Origin: Betaproteobacteria bacterium
GTDB taxonomy: Bacteria > Pseudomonadota > Gammaproteobacteria > Burkholderiales > SG8-41
Assembly: GCA_947476215.1 (NCBI GenBank)
Contig: CANJQI010000009.1
Coordinates: 1 to 53,278 of the forward strand
Reading direction: 5' to 3'
Length of the DNA: 53,278 bases
The notes under the pieces are model-generated. The model was not told where the DNA came from, ran no database searches, and worked only from the letters and a program-made list of their open reading frames with translations. Numbering within the stretch: the first letter of the stretch is position 1; the number at the start of each line of letters is the position of its first letter. Made by a program: the position numbers and the translations under genes. Below are positions 35,823-44,880 of the stretch, in pieces.

Positions 35823-36803
35823 TCAGTCTTCGCGGATACCCGTGTCCCTGACCACCTTGCCCAGCCGGGCAATCTCCGATTTCAATGAGGCTGCCGACTC
35901 CTCCGGTGAGCTGCCTACGGTCTCCAGACCGGCAATGAAGAATTTCTCTTTAATCTCCGCCTGACTCAACACTCTCACCACTTCCCTGTTTAACCGATTA
36001 ACGATCGCTGCCGGCGTCCCCGCCGGCGCGAACATCGCGGACGCGGCGCCGATTTCAAATCCGGGCAGCGTGTCGGCGATCGTGGGCAGACCGGGAGCAA
36101 GTGCCGACGGCTTGGGGCTGGTGACCGCCACCGCCCTCAGCTTGCCGGACTTGATATGCGGGTTCACCGATGCCGGGGTCGCGAATGTCATCTGCACATC
36201 GCCCCCCAGCACCGCAAGCGCCGCCGGCCCGCTGCCCTTGGTGGGTATGTGCTGGATGTTGACGCCGGCCAGGGACTTGAACAGCTCGGCCCCCAGGTGA
36301 GATGACGAGCCTATGCCGGCGCCGGCGTAATTCAGCACGCCCGGTTTGGCTTTGGCAAGCTCTATCAACTCCCTGACGGATTTCGCCGGCACGGAGGGAT
36401 GAAGGCTGAGGATGTTGGGCGAATTTACCGTGAACGCTATCGGCGTAAAGTCCTTAACCGGATCGTAGGTCGTTTTCCGTATCAACGAAGCAACCCAGAA
36501 GGTACTGCCGGCGACCAGCAGGTAGTAACCATCCGGCGCAGCACGAGCCACAATGTCCGGGGCTATGGTCCCGCTGCCGCCGCGGTTTTCGACGATTGCT
36601 GGCTGTCCCAGGAAAGCGGCCAGACCAGGCGCAATCAGGCGCGCGATAAAGTCCTGCCCACCGCCTGGCTCAGCGGTTACGAGGTGGACAGTCTTGTTGG
36701 GATAGTCCGGCGCAGGCTGCGGCTTCTGTTGGGCGTGGCTCGCGGTTACAGTGGCCGCGAGCATTACCAGCCAGGAACTGACGATGTGGAGGGACAAGTT
36801 CAT
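35823..36803 (-). CDS. Bug/TctC-family periplasmic solute-binding protein (11 of 12)
   Basis: 326 residues with a signal peptide ending near ASHAQQ. YPNKTVHLVTAEPGGGQDF and GSTFWVASLI put it in the Trp-motif subgroup, though its NRGGSGTIAP loop is longer than in the others. Third gene of a CaiB/BaiF - SMP-30 - Bug operon with a gap of 31 bp. Confidence 0.92.
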   Translation of the reverse strand: MNLSLHIVSSWLVMLAATVTASHAQQKPQPAPDYPNKTVHLVTAEPGGGQDFIARLIAPGLAAFLGQPAIVENRGGSGTIAPDIVARAAPDGYYLLVAGSTFWVASLIRKTTYDPVKDFTPIAFTVNSPNILSLHPSVPAKSVRELIELAKAKPGVLNYAGAGIGSSSHLGAELFKSLAGVNIQHIPTKGSGPAALAVLGGDVQMTFATPASVNPHIKSGKLRAVAVTSPKPSALAPGLPTIADTLPGFEIGAASAMFAPAGTPAAIVNRLNREVVRVLSQAEIKEKFFIAGLETVGSSPEESAASLKSEIARLGKVVRDTGIRED

Positions 36804-36834
36804 ATTGCCGTATTCTTGATTGCGCGACTGAAAC

Positions 36835-37752
36835 CTAATTGAGCCTTAACCCCGCTTCCGGCCACGGCATGGATGCGAGCTGGCCGTGTCCCGAAAGCGT
36901 GATGTATGCGGTACGCATATCCGGTCCGCCAAAGCAGATATTGGTCGGAAACACGTCCGGCACCTTGACCTGGCGCACGAGTCTGCCATCCGGAGAGATT
37001 ACGGTAATACAGCCGGCCGCGATAGTGGCAACACAGATGTTGCCGCCGGCTTCAACAGCCAGACTGTCGAAACGTTGGTACCCGGGCAGGCCATGGATCA
37101 GGCGCCCGCCGTTAGGCGAGGGATGAGACATTTTCTTGACGACGCCGGGCTCGACGATATCGAAAGCCCACAGCCTTGAAGTATCCGTTTCGGCGTAATA
37201 CAGGACCTTGCCGTCCGGCGAAAGGCCGATACCGTTCGGGCTGCCGACCGGATACGCAACAACCTGTATTTTCGTGCCATCCGAGCGCGCGTAGTAAATA
37301 CCGCCATGGTCGCGATGCCGCTTGAACTTTTTTCCGATGTCCGTGAAGTAAAAACCCTGATGCGAGTCGAACACGATGTCATTCGGCGCGGACAGGCGAT
37401 CGGATCCGCAATACGAATAGAGCACCTTCGCCTCTCCATTTTTGGGATCGACGCGCTGGATGTGGCCGCCAAAATAGTCCTTCGCAACACCCGAATTAAG
37501 ATAGGTGTAGTCACCCGTTTCCCGGCTGTACTCACTGCCGCCATTGTTACAGACATACAAATATCCATCGCGGCCCAGCGCCATGCCATTCGGCCCGCCG
37601 CCGGTACCGGACACCACAGATAGCGTGCCATCGAGCGCGACTTTCCTGATCATTCGGCCCGCTATCTCCGCGAAAGCCACCGAACCATCGGGCATCACCA
37701 CCGGGCCCTCGGGAAATTTCAGTTCGTTCGCCAATATCTTGATTTCGCTCAT
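36835..37752 (-). CDS. SMP-30/gluconolactonase family protein
   Basis: 305 residues forming the six-bladed propeller of the SMP-30 family, which hydrolyses sugar or organic-acid lactones with a divalent metal. Expected metal ligands are visible: Glu in FPEGPVV, Asn in APNDIVFD, Asn in SPNGIGLSPDG, Asp in RFDSLAVEAGGN. GGGGAG precedes the start. Middle gene of the operon with CaiB (gap 35 bp) and a Bug protein. Confidence 0.9.
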   Translation of the reverse strand: MSEIKILANELKFPEGPVVMPDGSVAFAEIAGRMIRKVALDGTLSVVSGTGGGPNGMALGRDGYLYVCNNGGSEYSRETGDYTYLNSGVAKDYFGGHIQRVDPKNGEAKVLYSYCGSDRLSAPNDIVFDSHQGFYFTDIGKKFKRHRDHGGIYYARSDGTKIQVVAYPVGSPNGIGLSPDGKVLYYAETDTSRLWAFDIVEPGVVKKMSHPSPNGGRLIHGLPGYQRFDSLAVEAGGNICVATIAAGCITVISPDGRLVRQVKVPDVFPTNICFGGPDMRTAYITLSGHGQLASMPWPEAGLRLN

Positions 37753-37787
37753 GACTCCATGTCTCCCCTGTTAACTTCCGCGATCTT

Positions 37788-38969
37788 CTAGTGACTCTTG
37801 GCCTCAATGTGACACGCCGCGATCTGTTCCTTGGTATAGCCCAGTATGCCGCCCAGTATCTCTTCTTCATTCTGATTGAAGTCAGCCACGAAATCCCGGG
37901 CATGCGTGTTCATACCGGGCATCTGGAATGCTGCGTTCGGCAAACGATAGTCGCCGCCGCCAGCCTGGATCGTGGAAATCGTGCCGCGCACGGCGAGATG
38001 CGGATCGGCCATGGTCTCGGTCACGGTACGGTAACTTGCGCACGGCACGCCCGCTTTCATGAGTATGGATTCGCATTCCGCAGTGGTCTTGTCGCGGGTC
38101 CACTCCTCGATCACCGCCAGCAAATCGTACCAATTCTCATTGCGTCCCTGGACTGATGCGAAACGGCTGTCCGTGATCCACTCTGGATGCCCGGTCGCCT
38201 TGGCAACGTCATGGAAATTGCGCTCGGTGATGGGAGGTATCTGCATGTAGCCATCCGCCGTGCGCAACGGCACGTGCGAGCGCCGTATCGACTGGCCGTA
38301 CTGTGCCTCATGACATTCATAGATCAGCGAGAACAACAAGCTGTCGTGCATGGACAAATCCACCAGCGAGCCGCGCCCGGTCCGCTCGCGTTGAACCAGC
38401 GCGGTCTGTATGCCGGAAAACGCCCACACGCCGGAGAAGGAATCACCCAGCATCAGGCCGGACATCTGCGGCTTGTCGGCACGATCGAGTTTCATCTGTG
38501 CCAGCGAAAAACCACTGCGCGCTTCGACCAGCGACGCGAATGCCGGCAACAACGCATTCGGTCCGGTCTGCCCGTATCCCGATATCGCGCAAAAAATGAT
38601 ATCGGGCTTGACCTTGGACAAGGTCTTGTAGTCCAACCCCAGGCGCGCAGCCACGCCAGGGCGCCAGTTCTCCACCACCACGTCGGAACGCTTGGCGAGC
38701 TCGAATGCCGCGGTCTTGCCCGCGGCGGACTTCAGATCCAGAGCGAGACTCTTCTTGCCGCAATTCAAATGCGCGAAATGCACGCTGCGTCCATTGCGTA
38801 TCGGGTGACGCGTGCGGCTATGATCGCCTTCGGGCGGTTCAATCTTGATGATCTCGGCGCCCATGTCGGCGAGCAGACGGGTACAGATCGGCCCGGCCAT
38901 CACATTCGTAAAATCCAGTACGCGTATACCTTCGAGAGGACTGGGGGATGATTGCGGTGTTGTGCTCAT
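37788..38969 (-). CDS. CaiB/BaiF family CoA-transferase
   Basis: 393 residues. VLDFTNVMAGPICTRLLADMGAEIIKIE is the N-terminal CoA-binding region of class III CoA-transferases; MSGLMLGDSFSG holds the catalytic Asp that forms the acyl anhydride. The enzyme moves CoA between carboxylic acids. It leads the operon with the SMP-30 lactonase and a Bug protein, so it may activate the acid that the Bug protein binds (inference). GAGGAG lies upstream of the start. Confidence 0.92.
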   Translation of the reverse strand: MSTTPQSSPSPLEGIRVLDFTNVMAGPICTRLLADMGAEIIKIEPPEGDHSRTRHPIRNGRSVHFAHLNCGKKSLALDLKSAAGKTAAFELAKRSDVVVENWRPGVAARLGLDYKTLSKVKPDIIFCAISGYGQTGPNALLPAFASLVEARSGFSLAQMKLDRADKPQMSGLMLGDSFSGVWAFSGIQTALVQRERTGRGSLVDLSMHDSLLFSLIYECHEAQYGQSIRRSHVPLRTADGYMQIPPITERNFHDVAKATGHPEWITDSRFASVQGRNENWYDLLAVIEEWTRDKTTAECESILMKAGVPCASYRTVTETMADPHLAVRGTISTIQAGGGDYRLPNAAFQMPGMNTHARDFVADFNQNEEEILGGILGYTKEQIAACHIEAKSH

Positions 38970-39034
38970 TACGGCTTTAACTCCTCGAAAAAAGGTTGCG
39001 AGACTGCCCTGCCTTTGTAATTCACAGATACGGT

Positions 39035-39061
39035 TTTACAGGAACTTGGGCCACGTATACT
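39035..39061 (+). promoter_or_regulatory. Candidate promoter of the MaoC-fold gene
   Basis: TTTACA (39035-39040) and TATACT (39056-39061), with a short 15-bp spacer, lie 32 bp before ATG 39094 in the divergent spacer with CaiB. Spacing is shorter than ideal. Confidence 0.35.
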
Positions 39062-39093
39062 ATAAGAACTCAATCGAATTAAGTAAATAGCAC

Positions 39094-39573
39094 ATGGAGA
39101 ATTGTATGGATCCGTCAGGAACCGGGTACTACTTCGAAGACTTGCCCGTGGGCAAGAAATATACAACCGTCGGACGCACGATTACCGAAGCCGACATGAT
39201 TGCCTTCTGCAATTGCACCGGCCTCACCGGTGAGATATTCACCAATGTCGAATATCAGAAGAGCCAATCGGTCATGAAGGGAAGGCCGGTACCCGGTGCG
39301 TTTGTGTATTGCCTGTGCGAAGGATTCGGCGCCCAGGGGGCATCGCGCGGCACGGGACTCGCCTTATTGAACGTCGAAATCAATTTCGAAGGACCGATCT
39401 ATATCGGCGACACCATACATTGCGAAATCGAGGTAATAGAAGCCAAGACCAGCAAGAGCCGCAACGATTCCGGCATCGTGCGTTTTCGCCAGCGCGTTGT
39501 GAAGCAGGACGGGGCCACGGCAGTTACATACAACGCACTACGCTTGATCCGGCGGCGCGAGAAAACCTCGTAA
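39094..39573 (+). CDS. MaoC/hot-dog-fold protein with unusual active site
   Basis: 159 residues from ATG 39094 (another Met at codon 5). The N-terminus DLPVGKKYTTVGRTITEADM is typical of MaoC dehydratases. The canonical hydratase stretch with Asp and His (TGDxNPxH) reads TGLTGEIFTN, so both catalytic residues are missing. It may bind CoA esters without hydrating them, or use other residues. Convergent with the unknown gene at 39576, stops 3 bp apart. Confidence 0.85.
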   Translation: MENCMDPSGTGYYFEDLPVGKKYTTVGRTITEADMIAFCNCTGLTGEIFTNVEYQKSQSVMKGRPVPGAFVYCLCEGFGAQGASRGTGLALLNVEINFEGPIYIGDTIHCEIEVIEAKTSKSRNDSGIVRFRQRVVKQDGATAVTYNALRLIRRREKTS

Positions 39574-39575
39574 GG

Positions 39576-40526
39576 CTACTGCTTCTTTTCCGGCGCCTTC
39601 ACAAAGTCTTCAACGTGCTTGGCGTTCGCGGCGTCGCGGGTTCGTGACACACGCTTGAAGTATTCGTCCGGAATCGCCTCGGGCGTCTTGTAATACAGGT
39701 GTACGCAGGGATCGGTGTCCTTCTTGGGCGGCAGATTAATGCGTATCGGTATGCCGCGTATCTCCATCGGCAGGATCTCCCACATCACCGTGCAGTGCGT
39801 GCAGTAGAGCGGCACACCAGCTTTGTTCCAGGTCCAGTCGTGCGCCTTTTCCGACGTGGCGACGGTCTTGCTGCGGCGCAAACTCCCGCCGCTGCCGCAC
39901 GGATCGCAGGTGATCACAAAGCGATCGTTTTCCTCGCGTATCGCGGTCTTGCCGAAGTGGCCACGCTGATACTCGACGGCGCGCTCTATGGACTCCTTGA
40001 CGCTCGGCGTCGCCTCTATCCACTTTCGGATCACGGGTTCATATCGAGTCCTTAATACGGTGTTGACCTCGTCTTCGCCGGCAACCTTGGCGATATGAGT
40101 CAATGCATCATCCACAAACGAAATCGCGGCATCATGCATTTTCTTGCCCTCGACACAGGCGACGTCGAGCCGGGTATGCGCTTCGGGAATATTGCCCTCG
40201 CGTATGGCTGCGCGTGCCGGCTCCCAAAGCAAGCGTGCTTGGTCTCGATGCCGCTGCAGGGATACATGCCCTGCGCGCAACTTGTGATAATCCGCGTCCT
40301 CTCCAGCCACCTTGGCGAGGTGTACCAGCGCGTTGTCCACAAACGCAATGGCGCTGTCCTGCATCATGGTCGCTTCCGAATAGCCGTACTCGAACCGCGC
40401 GAGGGCATCGTCCAGCTTCCCTTCGTCCAACGCTCTGCGCACACCATCCCAGGAGGATTCCGTGATGGCGCCGACTTCGTCGCGTCGTATGTCGCGCCCC
40501 AACGCTTCCGAGCGTTCAATTTTCAT
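39576..40526 (-). CDS. Protein of unknown function with duplicated helical unit and cysteine motifs
   Basis: 316 residues from ATG 40526 (MKIERSEALG); 149 further upstream codons overlap hyuB and are rejected. Residues about 20-150 contain two copies of a helical unit, each with MxDxAIxFVDxALxHxAKVAGED. The C-terminal third has CDPCGSGG and CTHC, two CxxC pairs that could hold zinc, followed by a DPC motif. It lies 40 bp after hyuB on the same strand and is probably part of that operon. No enzyme motif is recognised. By analogy with the zinc-binding small subunit of acetone-type carboxylases it may be an accessory subunit (hypothesis). Confidence 0.75.
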   Translation of the reverse strand: MKIERSEALGRDIRRDEVGAITESSWDGVRRALDEGKLDDALARFEYGYSEATMMQDSAIAFVDNALVHLAKVAGEDADYHKLRAGHVSLQRHRDQARLLWEPARAAIREGNIPEAHTRLDVACVEGKKMHDAAISFVDDALTHIAKVAGEDEVNTVLRTRYEPVIRKWIEATPSVKESIERAVEYQRGHFGKTAIREENDRFVITCDPCGSGGSLRRSKTVATSEKAHDWTWNKAGVPLYCTHCTVMWEILPMEIRGIPIRINLPPKKDTDPCVHLYYKTPEAIPDEYFKRVSRTRDAANAKHVEDFVKAPEKKQ

Positions 40527-40566
40527 GAGCCACACCCAAAATAAAATATGTAAATTCGAATGGTTA

Positions 40567-42477
40567 TCAACAACAACGCTGAAACAGCGCCGGATTGCCC
40601 GTGGTGAACGCGCCGTCCGCTGCCGAGTGATCGTCATGCTCGGTCTCCGCTGCGTCGCTCCAGTCGAGATGCTCGAACGAGGGGCGCAGTTGCGCGCGTC
40701 TGGCGATAGTCGCGTCCAGATCCACTTCGTTTCCGCCGGGCCTGAATACAATACCGTAACAGCGCTCGGCGCGCTCCCGGGAAATATAGCCTTCGCGCAA
40801 ATCGGATTCGACTTTCGCGACCGGACGGTCGAGCGGTGTGCCATAACCGCCGCCGCCGCCCGAACGCAGGATGTACGCTTCTTCGGGTTTGAGCAACCGC
40901 GCCAACACCTTACCGCTCGGAAAATTGAGCTCCTCTCCGCCAGCGGCGCGCACGGCGATCTGGTTGCCCGCACCGGGATGGCCGCCGAACAATCCCCACG
41001 GACGGCAATGCACGCGCTCGATCTGCACGTTAAACATGAATTCGTTGACCGCCCGCACGACTTTCTCTACACCCAGTCCGCCCTGCCACTTCCCGGCGCC
41101 GCCGGAATCCTCGCGCAACGCGTAGCGTTCCACGATCATCGGGTACTTCGCTTCGATCTGCTCGACCGGACTGTTATGCGTATCGCCGTCGTTGATGCAG
41201 ATGGTGGCACTCGCACCGTCCTCGCCCTGCTTGGCGCCCCACCCGCCGCCGATCAAACCGCCCGACACCAGATATATCCGGCCGTCGCCGGGCATGCGGC
41301 CGTTGATCATGCACGACATCAGATCTGCATGGTGTGCCGCGATAACGCGATCCGGTATGGCCGGTGCCAGCGCCTTGAAGATGGTGTCGACTATGGTCAT
41401 CGGAAACGTCATCCACCAGCGCATCGGCGAAGGACGCACCGCGCTGACCACGCGCCCCGGCGGCAGTATGATCTTGAGCGGTCGGAAGCTGCCCTCGTTG
41501 ATTGGCTTTTCCACGGCCGACGTCAGGCACTTGAAGGCAACCTGACAGCACGCCCGTCCGGTCGCCTCGCCGGAGTTGTAAAACCCCTTGACCTGCTTGC
41601 TGACATCGGTGAGGTCCACGGTCATTTCGTCGCCGGCAACGATGACCTTGACCTTGATCGGCACGCGCTGACCTTTGTCGATGCCGTCGTCGTCCATGAA
41701 CGACTCGGCCACATAGGTACCGTCGGGTATGCTCAGCACCTGCTCGCGCGCAATCGCTTCGGCGTGGTCCATGATGGTGGCGATGCCGCCCAACAACGCG
41801 TCGCGGCCGTAACGCTTGATCAGGTCCAGAAAACAACGCGCGCCCAGCCGAGTCGCGGCTACCTGCGCATTGAGATCGCCGATGGCGCGCTCGGGCAGGC
41901 GCACATTCATGCGTATCACCGCGAAAATGTCCTTGTTCGGCTTGCCGCGCTCGTAAATCTTGACGATGGGCACCTGCAAACCTTCGGAATAGATGTCCTT
42001 GGTCATGCCGTCCAGCGAACCGCCGATATCCTGCCAGTGCGCCATGCACGCCGAGAAGCCGACCAGCGTCTTGTCGTGGAAAATCGGCACGGCGAACGTC
42101 ATATGGTTCAAGTGGCTGCCGGTGATGTATGCATCATTGGTCAGCAGCACATCCTCCGGATAAATACCGTCGATACCGAAATGCGCGGTCATGGCCTTGA
42201 CCGTGTCGCCCATGCCACGCACGAACATCGGCAGGCCTATACCGATGGACACGATGTTGCCGCTGGCGTCGAACAATCCCACGGTAAAGTCCTGCGCCTC
42301 GTAGATGATCATGTTGCACGCAGTGCGCATCAAATTGCTTTTCATCTGCTCGGTGATCGCGACCAGGCCGTTGCGTATGATCTCGGTCACCACGGCATCC
42401 GCCTTGCGCGCCGCTGCAGCACGCTTCTTCGGTGCAGCCTTGACACGTTTTGTTTTTGCTTTTCTGATCGCCATCAT
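40567..42477 (-). CDS. hyuB: Hydantoinase B/oxoprolinase family subunit
   Basis: 636 residues, beginning directly after hyuA. VTEIIRNGLVAITEQM and GLFDASGNIVSIGIGLP are typical HyuB starts; GDGRIYLVSGGLIGGGWG and GLFGGHPGAGN are central motifs. The first 28 residues are a Lys/Ala/Arg-rich tail not usual for the family. HyuB with HyuA hydrolyses hydantoins or 5-oxoproline, or forms the ATP-dependent carboxylase core in acetone and acetophenone carboxylase. Which activity applies cannot be told. Confidence 0.9.
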   Translation of the reverse strand: MMAIRKAKTKRVKAAPKKRAAAARKADAVVTEIIRNGLVAITEQMKSNLMRTACNMIIYEAQDFTVGLFDASGNIVSIGIGLPMFVRGMGDTVKAMTAHFGIDGIYPEDVLLTNDAYITGSHLNHMTFAVPIFHDKTLVGFSACMAHWQDIGGSLDGMTKDIYSEGLQVPIVKIYERGKPNKDIFAVIRMNVRLPERAIGDLNAQVAATRLGARCFLDLIKRYGRDALLGGIATIMDHAEAIAREQVLSIPDGTYVAESFMDDDGIDKGQRVPIKVKVIVAGDEMTVDLTDVSKQVKGFYNSGEATGRACCQVAFKCLTSAVEKPINEGSFRPLKIILPPGRVVSAVRPSPMRWWMTFPMTIVDTIFKALAPAIPDRVIAAHHADLMSCMINGRMPGDGRIYLVSGGLIGGGWGAKQGEDGASATICINDGDTHNSPVEQIEAKYPMIVERYALREDSGGAGKWQGGLGVEKVVRAVNEFMFNVQIERVHCRPWGLFGGHPGAGNQIAVRAAGGEELNFPSGKVLARLLKPEEAYILRSGGGGGYGTPLDRPVAKVESDLREGYISRERAERCYGIVFRPGGNEVDLDATIARRAQLRPSFEHLDWSDAAETEHDDHSAADGAFTTGNPALFQRCC

Positions 42478-44559
42478 TTATCTCCTGTCTATGGTGATGA
42501 TCAGATCACCATACTTGCCGACTTCGAGTTTGTCGCCGGGGAACACCACCGTGGTGGATGCGTATTCTTCGACCAGCGCAGGACCCTTGAATTTCGCCCC
42601 GGCGGGAAGATCCGACCGCGCATAAACCGGCGTGTCGACAAACCCTTTATGCTCGGCGAAGTACACCTTGCGCCTGTGTGCCGGTTTGACAGGTTTGGTG
42701 CTGCGCCGCAGCGGCTTGGGTACGGGCTTCTCCAGCCTACCGATGACCGAACTGTGCAGGCTTACGATCTCGGCGGGATCATTGGGCGAGTTAAACCCGA
42801 AACGCTGGGCATGTACTGCATCGAAACGTTTCTTGATCCCTGCCCTGTCGCCCTTGGCCAGCAATTGCATCGGCAGTTCGACCGTGACCGAATGTTCCTG
42901 ACCCGCATAACGAAGGTCGGCTGCGCGCACGGTGCTGATCTTGCCGCTGCCCGCGACATCGTTTTCGAGCGCTTGCCTGCCTTCGGCTTCCATCGCATCG
43001 TACAGCTTGCACATGGCGGCGAAATCGACGCTGTCCAGACGCGTGAACCAGGTGCGCACAAAATCGCGCCGCAGGTCGGCCATGAGCATGCCGGTTGCTG
43101 AAAAATGCCCAGGCGAAAGCGGAATAATCACCTTCGGTATGCGCAGTTCTCGCGCCACCAGGCCGGCATGCAACGGCCCCGCGCCGCCATACGCAACCAT
43201 CGCGAAATCTCCGGCATCAAGCCCGCGCTCGGTGGTGACGCGAGTCACGACGTGCGACATCGTGGTTGCGCCGATCAGAATGATGCCGTTTGCGGCGTCG
43301 AGCATGTTCATGCCCAGCGGCGCGGCGATTTTCGTTTGCAGTGCGCGTTTGGCGCCTTCGAGGTCGAGCTTCATGTCGCCGCCGAGAAAACGATCGGGCG
43401 CGAGACGTCCCAGCACCAGATTGGCATCCGTGACGGTAGGTTCGGTGCCGCCGAGGCCGTAACACACGGGGCCAGGAGACGAACCCGCGCTTTGCGGACC
43501 GACGCGCAACCCGCCGCCGGTCTCTATGCGCGCAATACTGCCGCCGCCGGTGCCCACTTCCTGGATGTCGATGAGCGGAATCTGTATCGGCAGGCCCTGC
43601 GTGTAGCCGCCTATCATGATGTTGCCCGCCATCATGACCTCGCCGTCGAGCACCACGCCGGCCTTGGCGGTGGTGCCCCCCATATCGAACGCGATGGCAT
43701 CGGCGAGTCCCAGCCGCTTGCACACCGCCTGGGTGCCTATCACGCCCGCGGCTGGCCCGGACTCCAGCATGCGTATGCATTCGCGCTGCGCATGGCTGAC
43801 ATCGAACAGTCCGCCGCTCGACTGCACCACGAAGAACGTGCCCGGGAACTTCTCAAGCGCCAGACGTTCGTCGACTTCCTGCAGGTAGGAACGCACGCGC
43901 GGGCCGATATACGCATTCGCGGCGACCGTGGACGTGCGCTCGTACTCGCGGTACTCCTGCGACAGTTCGTGCGACGACGTGACAAACATGCCCGGACATT
44001 GCTCTTCGATGATGCGTTTGGCGCGAATCTCATGATCGGCGTTGGCATAGCAATGCAGAAACAGGATGGCGACCGCTTCCACATCCATCGCTTTTAACCG
44101 CTGCGCGATAGACACGATTTCCTGCTCGTCGAGCGGAATCAACTCCGCACCGCCTGCGCTGATGCGTTCGGTGACCTCGATCCGCAGTTCGCGCGGAATC
44201 AGCGGAAGGTGCTTCTGAAAAAACAGATCGTACGCTTCAGGACGGTTGATGCGGCCTATTTCGTAGATATCGCGAAACCCTTTGGTCGTGAGCAACGCGG
44301 TCTTCGCGCCGGTGCGCTCGATCAGCGTGTTTATGCCTATCGTCGTGCCATGCAGAAACAACCGCGTCCCCGACAGTTGCGAGTCCGCCTTGTGCACGCC
44401 ATTGATGATGCCTTCGACCAGATGTGCAGGCGTCGTCAGTGTCTTACCGTAACGGGAAACGCCAGATACCTCGTCGAACGCAACCACGTCGGTAAACGTC
44501 CCGCCGACATCCGCGGCGATGCGGGCGCGCGGCAAATCGCTATCAGACCTTCTATTCAT
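42478..44559 (-). CDS. hyuA: Hydantoinase A/oxoprolinase family subunit
   Basis: 693 residues with the ATP-binding ARIAADVGGTFTDVVAFD at the N-terminus, LFLHGTTIGINTLIERTGAK, and AIAFDMGGTTAKAGV in the middle, as in HyuA. It is the actin-like ATPase half of the HyuAB enzyme. CAGGAG eight bases before the ATG supports the start. First gene of the hyuA - hyuB - unknown operon; the stop abuts the hyuB start without a gap. Confidence 0.92.
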   Translation of the reverse strand: MNRRSDSDLPRARIAADVGGTFTDVVAFDEVSGVSRYGKTLTTPAHLVEGIINGVHKADSQLSGTRLFLHGTTIGINTLIERTGAKTALLTTKGFRDIYEIGRINRPEAYDLFFQKHLPLIPRELRIEVTERISAGGAELIPLDEQEIVSIAQRLKAMDVEAVAILFLHCYANADHEIRAKRIIEEQCPGMFVTSSHELSQEYREYERTSTVAANAYIGPRVRSYLQEVDERLALEKFPGTFFVVQSSGGLFDVSHAQRECIRMLESGPAAGVIGTQAVCKRLGLADAIAFDMGGTTAKAGVVLDGEVMMAGNIMIGGYTQGLPIQIPLIDIQEVGTGGGSIARIETGGGLRVGPQSAGSSPGPVCYGLGGTEPTVTDANLVLGRLAPDRFLGGDMKLDLEGAKRALQTKIAAPLGMNMLDAANGIILIGATTMSHVVTRVTTERGLDAGDFAMVAYGGAGPLHAGLVARELRIPKVIIPLSPGHFSATGMLMADLRRDFVRTWFTRLDSVDFAAMCKLYDAMEAEGRQALENDVAGSGKISTVRAADLRYAGQEHSVTVELPMQLLAKGDRAGIKKRFDAVHAQRFGFNSPNDPAEIVSLHSSVIGRLEKPVPKPLRRSTKPVKPAHRRKVYFAEHKGFVDTPVYARSDLPAGAKFKGPALVEEYASTTVVFPGDKLEVGKYGDLIITIDRR

Positions 44560-44665
44560 TCATGCTCCTGAATCTATCTCTATTGCTGTTCCACGTTATT
44601 CGGGCTATGCAAACAACTTTTCTGATTTTACGTCTCTATTCAAACTGATCGATGCACAAATATCC

Positions 44666-44793
44666 CGTAGCCGGGAAGGAGTCCGCAGGACGTATTCCGG
44701 GACAAGCATCGTGCACTGAAAACCCGTGAGTTCGCGCACCTCTGCTCTCCCGGAATACGGCCATGAAAAACCATGGCCTTCTTCCGGGCTACG
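44666..44793. repeat. Two inverted CGTAGCC..GGAA repeats in a gene-free spacer
   Basis: The 321-bp spacer between hyuA and the FadB-like gene holds no gene. It carries CGTAGCCGGGAAGGAG..ATTCCGGGA (44666-44703) and, inverted, TCCCGGAATAC..CTTCCGGGCTACG (44747-44793). Together they can fold into a large stem, and each half is itself a hairpin. Likely a pair of dispersed intergenic repeat units. Confidence 0.6.
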
Positions 44794-44880
44794 TTCATTA
44801 CGTGCCGGGCGAGCGGAAGCGAAGGATGTGCGGTTCTTTTCATAGGGACTGAATAGTGACGATTTTACAAAATGCGCTGG

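Noticed and set aside
40527-40973. 149-codon N-terminal extension of the cysteine-motif protein
   Set aside because: It overlaps hyuB in another phase, has shadow-like composition, and the helical unit starts right after ATG 40526.
40462-43101. Very long plus-strand frame (879 codons) opposite hyuA/hyuB
   Set aside because: A GC-driven shadow: His/Arg-rich, no domain, and opposite two well-conserved proteins.
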